The translations under genes were made by a program, and so were the position numbers. The notes below the pieces were generated by a model. It did no database searches. It saw nothing but the letters and a program-made list of their open reading frames with translations, and was not told the origin of the DNA. From a virus, in the IMG/VR virus record IMGVR_UViG_3300007234_003091, positions 1 through 22,347 of that record: a stretch of DNA of 22,347 nucleotides; one strand, written 5' to 3'. Within the stretch, counting starts at the first letter, position 1; each line of letters opens with the position of its first letter. Shown one piece after another: positions 15,265 through 22,347 of the stretch.

Positions 15265-16592
15265 AAAATGTAGTATGGTGGGCTGGTGTAAAAACTAGCG
15301 AATTCAATGATAAATACGGCGGCCATGATTGGATTGAAATATCAAAAAAATCTTGGCAGTACTGGTGCAAACAGAATGATGTAGAGTTTGTTGCATTCGA
15401 GGAACCTATTGAAAAAGATGTACGTCGGTTTAGAATCAATTGGCAAAAATCTATTTTTGTATTTGATGAATTGGAACGTCGTAATATCGATTATGATCAG
15501 ATATGTCTTGTCGATGCATCGTCAATAATTAAATGGGATGCGCCAAATTTCTTTAACTTAACAGACCATCAGTTTTGTGCTGTTAAAGAAACAGATAACA
15601 TGAATTGGATGTTGGCTAGTATAAAGGGGTATGAGCCATTTTTTGGATATAAACTTGACCCAATCAAGTATTTTAGTAGCGGCTTCTTAGTCTTTAATAA
15701 ATTGCATAGAGAGCTGTTCATGTCATTTAAACAGCTATATTATGATAATGTAGATACATTTGTAAAATTACAGGATGAAATAGTACGTAAAGGTACAGAA
15801 CAAACGCCATTAAATTATTTAGCACAGATACAAGGAGTCGATGTAAAGTTTCTATCGCCGGCATGGAAGTTGACTCATATAAATCGTAAAGAAATGTTTC
15901 AGCATAATTGGCAACTTCAAGAAGATGCTCGTCCATTTTTTGAAAAGTATGGTTATATATGGTTCTTTACTGGAATTAATAAAGAGAATCGATCACATAT
16001 TATGTCTCAAGCTTGGGAAAGGTATAAGACATTTTATTCAGACGATCACGTGTTAAATAAGATTAAGAATAAACATATTGCAAAATATACTACGAGTCAT
16101 AAATTTAAACAGGATATATTATACTTTTTTTCAGCTGAAAAATATAAACAAATGAATGTGCTTGAATTAGGTGCATGCCGCGGCGACACGACTCGTATAT
16201 TAGCCGAATGTTTTAATCATGTTTATAGCTACGAGCTCGATAATACTAATATTGCGGATGCTCGAAATATTACTAGTGATTGTGATAATGTAACATTGAC
16301 ATGTGCTGATGTATATGACAAAGACTTCGATTTACCAGATGTCGAAATTCATGTAGCATTTATAGACGCAGGCCATACAGCCGACCATATTAAATATGAT
16401 ATTGAACGTATTAAACGTAAATATGGAGATGTTATAATGATATTTGATGACTATGGGCAACCGGACCGGGCATTGTATAATGAAATTAATCAATTAGCTG
16501 TTGATAGATATATTGGTGAAAATGCAGGCTTTGTAACTGCAAATGGAATTAAATTTGTAACATCAGAAGGTGTTATATGTAATATGAAGTAA
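15261..16592 (+). CDS. Fusion: GT8-like GT-A domain plus SAM methyltransferase
   Basis: A 443-residue two-domain protein. Residues 1 to about 260 are paralogous to the whole protein encoded at 16596-17375, a GT-A/GT8-like transferase. Residues from about 275 to 443 form a class I methyltransferase with VLELGACRGDT (300-310), an acidic close at YELD, FIDAGH (367-372) and FDDYG (395-399). In the transferase half, the metal-binding DAD of the paralogue is DAS (85-87), FDSG is FSSG (138-141) and DQTP is EQTP (180-183), so three acidic positions are altered together. The GT half may bind sugar without metal-dependent transfer, or use another mechanism. The methyltransferase motifs look intact. The start overlaps the deacetylase gene by four bases with no clear ribosome site. 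Confidence 0.8.
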   Translation: MKNVVWWAGVKTSEFNDKYGGHDWIEISKKSWQYWCKQNDVEFVAFEEPIEKDVRRFRINWQKSIFVFDELERRNIDYDQICLVDASSIIKWDAPNFFNLTDHQFCAVKETDNMNWMLASIKGYEPFFGYKLDPIKYFSSGFLVFNKLHRELFMSFKQLYYDNVDTFVKLQDEIVRKGTEQTPLNYLAQIQGVDVKFLSPAWKLTHINRKEMFQHNWQLQEDARPFFEKYGYIWFFTGINKENRSHIMSQAWERYKTFYSDDHVLNKIKNKHIAKYTTSHKFKQDILYFFSAEKYKQMNVLELGACRGDTTRILAECFNHVYSYELDNTNIADARNITSDCDNVTLTCADVYDKDFDLPDVEIHVAFIDAGHTADHIKYDIERIKRKYGDVIMIFDDYGQPDRALYNEINQLAVDRYIGENAGFVTANGIKFVTSEGVICNMK

Positions 16593-16595
16593 GAT

Positions 16596-17375
16596 ATGAA
16601 AAATATTATATTCTTAGTTGATGTAAAATTGCCCGGTAAGCAAAAAGATGTAGGTCGTTGGGCCGGAACGCGAAGCGATCCGTATAAGTTTAGTATTGAT
16701 AGTTGGAAAGAGTGGAGTAAACATAACAATTGTGAAGTATTTATTCTCAATGATTTAATACGAGATCATAGCGATATGCCAGTTTCATGGCAACGGTATT
16801 ATATATTTGATCTATTAGAAGCCAATGAAATAGAATATGATCAGATTATGTATGTAGATGCTGATACAATCGTGCATCCAGATTGTCCTAATGTATTCGA
16901 AATGAGTGATAGGAAATTTTGTTTTGTACATAATGATGGTAGCTATGATTGGGTTCTGCGTAGTATAGAAAATTATTCAAGACATTTCTTTAACGGATAT
17001 ATGTTTAGATTCGATCACTATTTCGACTCAGGCATGTTAATTTTTAATAAAGATCATAAACAATTTTTCAGTGATATCATATCATTTTTTGATAATAATC
17101 GAGATAGACTGCTTGAAGCGGAGAAAGTATGGCATGTGGGAACAGATCAGACCCCGGTCAATTTTTTAACGCATATAAATGAAATTGATTACAAAGTGTT
17201 GCCATATGAGTATAATATGGTCGATTTGAATCGTAAGGAATTATTACAAGAAGATCTGCCTTTTACTCAATTAGGATGGATATATCAGTACAATTCGATT
17301 CCAAACAATAAAGATGATCGATTGACATATTATTGGATGGAAAAAACATATAATAAGCTTTACAAAGGAAAATAA
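16596..17375 (+). CDS. GT8-like GT-A glycosyltransferase
   Basis: A 259-residue GT-A enzyme with an intact DXD: VDADTIVHPD (87-96) matches the GT8 pattern of a DAD followed by a hydrophobic pair. FDSGMLIFNKDHKQFF (143-158) and GTDQTPVNFL (182-191) are the other conserved blocks of the fold. The protein is the single-domain paralogue of the N-terminal half of the fusion just upstream, and is likely the active copy. It starts three bases after the upstream stop with no obvious Shine-Dalgarno sequence, so it may rely on coupling. Its stop is followed after one base by the next ATG. Sugar and acceptor are unknown. Confidence 0.82.
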   Translation: MKNIIFLVDVKLPGKQKDVGRWAGTRSDPYKFSIDSWKEWSKHNNCEVFILNDLIRDHSDMPVSWQRYYIFDLLEANEIEYDQIMYVDADTIVHPDCPNVFEMSDRKFCFVHNDGSYDWVLRSIENYSRHFFNGYMFRFDHYFDSGMLIFNKDHKQFFSDIISFFDNNRDRLLEAEKVWHVGTDQTPVNFLTHINEIDYKVLPYEYNMVDLNRKELLQEDLPFTQLGWIYQYNSIPNNKDDRLTYYWMEKTYNKLYKGK

Positions 17376-17376
17376 A

Positions 17377-17844
17377 ATGGGATTAGGTAGAATAGATTTA
17401 AGTGATTTATGCCAAGCATTTATTGTAGATATATTACCGGCGGGTTCGACAATTGTAGAATTAGGCAGTGGATATGGAACTAAACGCTTAACAAAGCATT
17501 ATACAGTGTATTCAGTAGAACAAAATAAGTCATGGGTCGGTTTTTGTGATAAATCGAATTATATTCATGCTCCTATAATCGATGGCTGGTATGATCCCGG
17601 TATCTTAAAAGAGCAGTTGCCGGGCGAGTATGACATGTTGATAATCGACGGTCCCGGCAGCGTCGGAAGGTCATATTTTATGCGGCATATTGAACTATTC
17701 CCTAATCTAAATAATATTCCAATTATCGTAGACGATGCTAATAGAAATGAAGAGAGGATATTATTGAATGAGTTGTCTAACTATCTCGGTAAAGAATATT
17801 CATTAATAGAAAATGATCCGGGAACAGCTTACTTTATGCCATGA
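17377..17844 (+). CDS. Small class I SAM-dependent methyltransferase
   Basis: A 155-residue compact methyltransferase. IVELGSGYGT (26-35) is motif I, YSVEQN (45-50) ends the second strand with its acidic ribose contact, LIIDGPG (88-94) is the motif-IV region, and PIIVDDANRNE follows. It is shorter than most class I enzymes because the C-terminal cap is minimal. It directly follows a stand-alone GT8-like gene, mirroring the GT-methyltransferase fusion upstream, but its motifs differ from the fused domain, so the two methyltransferases do not look like simple duplicates. A good AGGA stands before the ATG. It overlaps the next gene by four bases. Probable target: a sugar hydroxyl or related group of the same glycan. 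Confidence 0.78.
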   Translation: MGLGRIDLSDLCQAFIVDILPAGSTIVELGSGYGTKRLTKHYTVYSVEQNKSWVGFCDKSNYIHAPIIDGWYDPGILKEQLPGEYDMLIIDGPGSVGRSYFMRHIELFPNLNNIPIIVDDANRNEERILLNELSNYLGKEYSLIENDPGTAYFMP

Positions 17845-18806
17845 AACGAACTAAATTTGCAATAGGATGTCTAGTTCAGTGGTATGAATGTGACATAATC
17901 GAAGAATATATCGATTCATTGAAAGATGCGATTGAAGAGTATGACGGCGATGTATTAGTAGACTTTACTATATGTTTGAATCAAGATCTCGAGAAATGTA
18001 TTAGCGCTGAGCAATTAAAGCTTTGTGAAGCTAAAATAGGAAATCAAATATTAGATATTAGATTTAAAACTAAATTTACGCGTGAATTAGTAACAGTTGC
18101 GGATTATAGAAGAGAATTTAATGATAAGTATTGTGATTTAGCTGATGTATTAATTTGGGGTGAAAGTGATGCGATATTGCCTAAGCAAATGTTTACTGTA
18201 TTAGACAGACTCCATCATATGTCATTACAAAACAACAATCCTAAATATTTAGCATTTTTTGGGACATGTAAGATGTGGGATGATACTTGGAAAGTATTAG
18301 AGCATAATGACTTTACTGATAAGCCGTTTATAGAAGATGATACTGAAAACTGGTGGAGTCTGCGTTATGACATGACTAAAGATGAGATGAATGCCATCAA
18401 TGATAAAACAGATGAATTGGATGTACGATTAGTGTCACCGCATAAGTTTAATGGCTGTGGCTTGGTTATTTCGTCTGAAGTAATCCGCGCCGGCGTAAAC
18501 ATTCCTAAGTCAGTATTCTTTGTACATGAGGATTCGGCATTTATGTTTATGACAAATAAAGTATTAGGTAATATACCTCAGTATATAATTAAGAATATCT
18601 TACTAGTCCATAACAGAAAACATCGAAATAAACGGATGTATATTAAAGGTGAGGAAGCATTCGATGCAAAAGATCCAGGGGCTAAACGTAGATCAAATAA
18701 ATGGTATACTCTAGCAAATAAGATGTGTGACCAGAACTATCATAATCTATTCAATCCATCATATAAATCCTTTTCATGGGAAGATGTATGGGCTAATGTA
18801 AAATAA
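17841..18806 (+). CDS. Putative GT-A glycosyltransferase
   Basis: A 321-residue soluble protein with a GT-A-like order of elements. It has a hydrophobic N-terminal strand (KFAIGCLVQWYE), a strand ending in a possible metal site (VLIWGESD, residues 103-110) in place of DXD, FNGCGLVISSEV (203-213), and FFVHEDSAFMF (226-236) where GT2 enzymes place the catalytic ED pair. The basic C-terminus has HNRKHRNKR. These cues are weaker than in the neighbouring transferases, so the call rests partly on context. The ATG sits in the preceding stop (ATGA at 17841). After its TAA comes a very A-rich 22-base stretch that leads into the next gene. Confidence 0.6.
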   Translation: MKRTKFAIGCLVQWYECDIIEEYIDSLKDAIEEYDGDVLVDFTICLNQDLEKCISAEQLKLCEAKIGNQILDIRFKTKFTRELVTVADYRREFNDKYCDLADVLIWGESDAILPKQMFTVLDRLHHMSLQNNNPKYLAFFGTCKMWDDTWKVLEHNDFTDKPFIEDDTENWWSLRYDMTKDEMNAINDKTDELDVRLVSPHKFNGCGLVISSEVIRAGVNIPKSVFFVHEDSAFMFMTNKVLGNIPQYIIKNILLVHNRKHRNKRMYIKGEEAFDAKDPGAKRRSNKWYTLANKMCDQNYHNLFNPSYKSFSWEDVWANVK

Positions 18807-18828
18807 AAAAATAAAAAAAAATTCTGGT

Positions 18829-20325
18829 ATGAAACGTACGATAAAATTTATACAAATCGGCACTAGTGTAGCGAATGATGACGTATTTGAAAAAGTAAAA
18901 GATTGCGACATCGAATTAGGAATATTAGTAGAACCGATACCGAAGTTCAAGGAAGAGATTTTACAGTGCTATGATGGCATAGATAATATATATTTAGAGC
19001 AAGTTGCAATAGTTTCAGAAAATTCTGACCAGCAAAATGCTACTCTTTTTTGTAGTGATACGCATCTAGGCATTGCGTCGTTCAATAAAGATCATTTAAT
19101 TGTACATAGAATAAATGATGCGGATATATATGAAATAAACACGCCTTGTCTTAAGGTATCTGATATATTTGAAAAATATGACATACAAGAACTAGATTAT
19201 TTGTTTATAGACACTGAAGGTTCGGATGCGGACATACTTCTATCTATAGATTTCGCGAAAGTTAACATTACAGAAATCGTATTTGAAGATATTCATATAG
19301 ATGGACCGCAGAAATTTGGAGGAAATAAGACTAGGGAGTTGTTTACTCATTTAATGCGATCTGGATATACTCTTACTAAAGAACATAAATGGAATACTAC
19401 AGCGAAACTGCAACATAAAATAACAACGTGCATTTCTACAAACAATAATTTAGAGTATCTTAAATTAGCAGTGCAGTCTGTTAGGCAGAATGCATACTAC
19501 AAAAATATGCCAATTATCGTTTATGCAGAAAATTGTACGGATGGTACCGATGAATGGCTAGCTGATAATGAATACGATATTGAATATTATATTGAAAAGA
19601 ATGATACCGAAAAGGGCATCGGAGGCGGTATGGATTTTTGTGTTGACAAAGCTAAAACGGAGTTTGTTAACATTATTCATTCTGATATGTGGATTGCGCC
19701 AAATCAAGACTTAGAACTACTTAAGTTATATACAGGACTAGATCCTAATGAAAGACTTATAGCATCGTCTTTTAGAATCCAACCAAAAATATTTCCTAAT
19801 GACCCAGATTATAGGCCTGGCACGGTATTTGTACCTATGAATGAATTCGGTGCATATCATAATGATTTTGACAGTAAATATTTTGATGAATGGTCTTTGG
19901 AATTTTGTGAAGAAAATGATATATTTGTAAGGAAAGGTGGAGGCGCCGGCTTTTTTTGTAGAAAACGAGATTATGAATGGATTGGCGGTAATGATCCACA
20001 GTTTGCACCGGCCTCTTGGGAAGATAAAGATTTGTTTATTCGAATGCAGTTAGAAGGATATACATTTAAGATGACGAGCAAGTCTGTGGTATGGCATTTT
20101 AGTGCACGTGGCAGTCATTTTAGAGATGAAGCTAAAGATGACTTTAGCAAGAAATCCCAAAGGCAAATCAGATCTGAACAATTTAATTCACAGAAATTTA
20201 TAAACAAATGGGGCCGGCTACCTGAAGATGATGAACAGACATTTGTTAAGCCTATTTATGGAACTAATGTAAAAACAAGATTAGGAAGTTATGAAGATAA
20301 GTTTAATTCAGCCATCTCGCAATAA
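18829..20325 (+). CDS. Fusion: FkbM-type methyltransferase plus GT2 glycosyltransferase
   Basis: A 498-residue two-domain protein. Residues 1 to about 190 are FkbM-like: KFIQIGTSVANDD at the start, then VEPIP, and the family mark FIDTEGSDADIL (126-137). Residues from about 197 on form a GT2 domain: ITTCISTNNNLEYLKLAVQSVR, the metal-site HSDMW (284-288), GGNDPQFAP followed by WEDKDLFIRMQLEGY, and WHFSARGSHF. One protein would thus add and methylate a sugar. The GT2 half resembles the next gene's product, block for block. No Shine-Dalgarno is visible: the leader (18807-18828) is almost all A. A-rich leaders can help initiation by exposing the start. The start is fixed by the FkbM motif. Confidence 0.88.
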   Translation: MKRTIKFIQIGTSVANDDVFEKVKDCDIELGILVEPIPKFKEEILQCYDGIDNIYLEQVAIVSENSDQQNATLFCSDTHLGIASFNKDHLIVHRINDADIYEINTPCLKVSDIFEKYDIQELDYLFIDTEGSDADILLSIDFAKVNITEIVFEDIHIDGPQKFGGNKTRELFTHLMRSGYTLTKEHKWNTTAKLQHKITTCISTNNNLEYLKLAVQSVRQNAYYKNMPIIVYAENCTDGTDEWLADNEYDIEYYIEKNDTEKGIGGGMDFCVDKAKTEFVNIIHSDMWIAPNQDLELLKLYTGLDPNERLIASSFRIQPKIFPNDPDYRPGTVFVPMNEFGAYHNDFDSKYFDEWSLEFCEENDIFVRKGGGAGFFCRKRDYEWIGGNDPQFAPASWEDKDLFIRMQLEGYTFKMTSKSVVWHFSARGSHFRDEAKDDFSKKSQRQIRSEQFNSQKFINKWGRLPEDDEQTFVKPIYGTNVKTRLGSYEDKFNSAISQ

Positions 20326-21502
20326 TTTAAAGTATCTCAAATGGTCATATGATTCGATACGTAAGAACCAAGGCAACCATATAGTTGAAATTTGTGTAGC
20401 TGATGACGATAGTAGCGATGGTACGTGGGAATGGTGTCAAGAACGAATGGCTGCGGATAAACATTTCAGCGCTATTCGTAATGAATCCGGAAAACGATTA
20501 GGTCATACGATATTATATGATCAATTAGTTAATGAAGTTGCTAGTCATGATATTTGTATGATTTATCATGCAGATATGTATTTATGCCCAGGTGCTTTAG
20601 ATGCTATTGAAGATGAACTTAAAGAAAAAACAATAGTATCTTTAACTCGAATTGAACCACCATTACACCCAGATGGCCCTGAAAAGATACTTAAAGACTT
20701 TGGTGTTGAACCTGAAGAGTTTAATGAACATGGCTTATTAGAGTTTATCAATTCTAGAGTACCGGCTAATGATACTACTGAAGGGATATTTGCTCCATGG
20801 GCATTTTGGAAGAGAGACTTTCAAAAAATAGGCGGCCATGACCCATTGTATGCGCCGCAGTCTAAAGAAGATAGTGATATATTTAATCGATTTCACCTTA
20901 ATGGCATTAAATTTATACAAACATGGCATGGCTGTGTTTATCACATGACATGTAGAGGAAGCCGAAGGAACACGCATGATGGTGCACCTAATATACAAAC
21001 GAACAATCCAGAGTGGGAAGCTCAGAACATCCGGTCAACTCGTAACTTTATTCGTAAATGGGGACATTTCGTTAAACATGATAGGTATATGAAACCTATC
21101 ATTCCGCCGAAGTATAATATTGAGTTTAGAGTGTTTAACTGCACATTAAATGCATTAGCTCAATTAGAACCATGGTGTTCGATAATATACACCGATTTGC
21201 CAGAATCTGATCGGCAGAGATATATCAAGCAGGAACAGGTTAATACTAGATTTAAGCTTTCTAATCGTGTATATGGATTAATGGGAGAGCTAGCATCAGA
21301 AGCTGATATCTTGGTAAGAATAGATTGTAATAATTTTGATTGGCAACGAGATTTTTATTATATTCAGCATATGTCAGAAATTATTAATGATAGTGGCGAG
21401 CAAGGTACATTCGATTTAGGAAATCTAAGAATCACTATCGAAGATATGTCGACATATGAAAGCGATTTAATCGTCTGTGAAAGTAATATTTATTCAAAAT
21501 GA
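20291..21502 (+). CDS. GT2 glycosyltransferase with extra C-terminal region
   Basis: A 403-residue GT2 enzyme. ISLIQPSRNNLKYLKWSYDSIR opens the fold, followed by ADDDSSDGT, the metal-site HADMY (93-97), GGHDPLYAP followed by SKEDSDIFNRF (191-201), and YHMTCRGS (217-224). These match the GT2 half of the upstream fusion, so the two are paralogous. Beyond about residue 270 an additional region of some 130 residues (IEFRVFNCTLNALAQLEPW onward) has no counterpart in the fusion and no recognised family. The ATG at 20291 lies 35 bases inside the upstream gene, with AGGAAG four bases before it, which makes this start convincing. It ends in an ATGA overlap with the next gene. Confidence 0.85.
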   Translation: MKISLIQPSRNNLKYLKWSYDSIRKNQGNHIVEICVADDDSSDGTWEWCQERMAADKHFSAIRNESGKRLGHTILYDQLVNEVASHDICMIYHADMYLCPGALDAIEDELKEKTIVSLTRIEPPLHPDGPEKILKDFGVEPEEFNEHGLLEFINSRVPANDTTEGIFAPWAFWKRDFQKIGGHDPLYAPQSKEDSDIFNRFHLNGIKFIQTWHGCVYHMTCRGSRRNTHDGAPNIQTNNPEWEAQNIRSTRNFIRKWGHFVKHDRYMKPIIPPKYNIEFRVFNCTLNALAQLEPWCSIIYTDLPESDRQRYIKQEQVNTRFKLSNRVYGLMGELASEADILVRIDCNNFDWQRDFYYIQHMSEIINDSGEQGTFDLGNLRITIEDMSTYESDLIVCESNIYSK

Positions 21503-21750
21503 TGTACTATATTTTGTACCCCGGCGATACGGAGTCAGATGCTATTAGAGAAATTAATCAATTAGGCGAGGATAATGGATTTGGTGTATTTTGGGCCGGC
21601 CAAGGATTAAATGTACTGCAAAGAGCAGTAGAACAAAATCATGATATTGTAGAACATTTTTCAATCTTCGATGAACGTCGTAACTCATATACAATCGAAG
21701 AATTTTTAACTAAAATAGCAAAACTTAAAGTTAGGATTAATAATGGGTAA
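21499..21750 (+). CDS. Small phage protein of unknown function
   Basis: An 83-residue soluble protein beginning MMYYILYPGDTESDAIREINQLGE, with FWAGQGLNVLQRAVE in the middle and a basic C-terminal helix (KIAKLKVRINNG). I have the impression that similar short proteins occur in T4-like phages of marine bacteria, but I know no function. It is coupled to the GT2 gene by a four-base overlap and overlaps the next small gene by eight bases. ATATTTAT, the motif seen at two intergenic gaps, also occurs 13 bases before this start but inside the upstream coding sequence. Confidence 0.75.
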   Translation: MMYYILYPGDTESDAIREINQLGEDNGFGVFWAGQGLNVLQRAVEQNHDIVEHFSIFDERRNSYTIEEFLTKIAKLKVRINNG

Positions 21751-21883
21751 GTTTCAATGGCGAGAAGTCGATGAATATGAAAGAGCAGGTAGCCAGAAAA
21801 TTAAACGTCGTACTAAGTTTATTGATGAGGATGGTACGGATTTGTCTCCAAAAAAGCCGCAGCGTAGAGCCAAGCGTAAATAA
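21743..21883 (+). CDS. Small basic protein, 46 residues
   Basis: A 46-residue open frame that starts MGKFQWREVDEYER and ends KKPQRRAKRK, with 13 Arg or Lys residues in its last 28. The basic C-terminus suggests nucleic-acid or polyanion binding. There is no family I recognise. The ATG overlaps the preceding gene's end by eight bases, there is a TTAGGA upstream, and the spacing to both neighbours is tight, which supports a real gene despite the short length. Confidence 0.6.
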   Translation: MGKFQWREVDEYERAGSQKIKRRTKFIDEDGTDLSPKKPQRRAKRK

Positions 21884-21899
21884 TCAGATATTTATTGAA
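21881..21899 (+). promoter_or_regulatory. Possible promoter-like element, copy 2
   Basis: The stop codon of the small basic gene runs into TAATCAGATATTTATTG, close to the string at 3883-3901 (TAAATCATATTTATAATAA). It is followed by AAAAAGGA and the ATG at 21912. The motif is 16 bases from the start, leaving room for a short leader. It is a weak promoter call supported by similarity between the two gaps. There is no clear -35. Confidence 0.35.
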
Positions 21900-21911
21900 A
21901 AAGGAATTAAT

Positions 21912-22347
21912 ATGTGTTATACTAGAGAACAAATAGAAGCTGCTATGCAGTCTAAAGGATACCGTTGGTTTACTAATGGCGATTATAACGTTAATATCGT
22001 AGGTGTACGTAACATGGACACTGCCGGCGAAGTAACTAACAAATTTGACGACTGCGTTACTATTTCATACAAAGAAAATGATGAATGGCAATTTAGATGT
22101 TATGAAGCAACTACAGATCCAGGTAAGTATTGGATGGAAAATCTAATCAACCCAGATGGTGCTGCTATTCTTAAACCAGGCCAATATCGTAAGTCTCATA
22201 AGATAAGATTACATCGCGGTCAATATGAAGCGTTAGGTCAATGCGGTCCATTAAAAGTATATAGGGATGATGACCAGGACTTAACATATGATATTAGCGA
22301 AGAAAATGTTCAGGAAGGATTGTTTGGCATTAATATCCATAGAGCAA
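21912..22347 (+). CDS. Phage protein, possible YkuD-like fold, 3' end cut by window edge
   Basis: An open frame of 145 complete codons running off the right edge. After MCYTREQIEAAM and a segment with VNIVGVRNMD it has the blocks CYEATTDPGKYW, INPDGAAILKPGQYRKS, KIRLHRGQYEALGQ, LKVYRDDDQDLTYD and EGLFGINIHRA. I associate this order, especially the terminal GINIHRA, with a phage protein family whose next segment carries an S-x-GC-like motif as in YkuD L,D-transpeptidases. That segment lies outside the window, so the catalytic Cys cannot be checked. If right, the protein would act on peptidoglycan or another surface polymer. AAGGA precedes the ATG, and the gene follows a 28-base gap with the promoter-like string. 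Confidence 0.6.
   Translation, partial: MCYTREQIEAAMQSKGYRWFTNGDYNVNIVGVRNMDTAGEVTNKFDDCVTISYKENDEWQFRCYEATTDPGKYWMENLINPDGAAILKPGQYRKSHKIRLHRGQYEALGQCGPLKVYRDDDQDLTYDISEENVQEGLFGINIHRA

Noticed and set aside
18807-18828. Poly-A run as a transcription terminator
   Set aside because: There is no GC-rich inverted repeat before it, and on the coding strand a terminator would end in T, not A. It is better seen as an A-rich leader of the next gene.
3930-21502. Host O-antigen or capsule gene cluster on a bacterial chromosome
   Set aside because: No flippase, polymerase, chain-length or lipid-carrier gene is seen. The flanks are phage-type (clamp-loader-like, DUF3310, small orphans) and gene packing is phage-like. 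It cannot be fully excluded without more sequence.
1-22347. tRNA genes, CRISPR arrays, insertion sequences or attachment repeats
   Set aside because: The gaps between genes are all under 50 bases, too short for these. No regularly spaced repeats, transposase motifs or terminal inverted repeats were noticed.

Overview
The window looks like a piece of a large, AT-rich, tailed-phage genome (T4-superfamily-like, probably from a marine or other aquatic setting). The grounds are these. All genes lie on the + strand, with almost no intergenic DNA and many ATGA or TAATG stop/start overlaps. There is a probable T4 gp62-like clamp-loader subunit, a DUF3310/SaV-like protein, a phage-type PD-(D/E)XK nuclease, and several small phage-type orphan proteins. 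No ribosomal, metabolic or other host housekeeping gene is present except GroEL, which some large phages carry. No structural gene is visible, so assignment to a phage group is inference.

Left part (1-3885): a chaperonin GroEL cut by the window edge, a four-cysteine zinc-ribbon protein, the clamp-loader-like protein, the DUF3310 protein, a RecB/Cas4-like nuclease with a possible iron-sulfur site, and a SLOG-fold (YspA/DUF2493-like) nucleotide-binding protein. These are replication, DNA-processing and host-takeover genes.

Central part (3930-21502, about 17.6 kb): a nearly unbroken, translationally coupled glycan-assembly block. It contains about thirteen glycosyltransferase-type domains: GT-B/GT4, exostosin- or CgeB-like GT-B, GT2, GT8-like GT-A and a GT-D-like protein. 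It also has four SAM-methyltransferase domains (two of them fused to glycosyltransferases), a PIG-L/LmbE deacetylase, a PLP-dependent ColD/RfbH-like sugar 3-dehydratase in which the catalytic Lys is His, and a short RmlD-like reductase. I see no membrane segment, flippase, polymerase or lipid-carrier transferase. That favours a soluble, cytosolic modification of a phage product (virion protein or DNA) over construction of a host surface polysaccharide. Two pairs of paralogues show that the block grew partly by duplication. The dehydratase has a different arginine-codon habit from its neighbours and may be a recent arrival.

Right end (21499-22347): a small conserved-looking orphan, a 46-residue basic protein, and a partial protein that resembles a phage family I associate with YkuD/L,D-transpeptidase-like proteins. 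No tRNA, rRNA, CRISPR array or insertion sequence was seen. The longest gene-free gap is under 50 bases.
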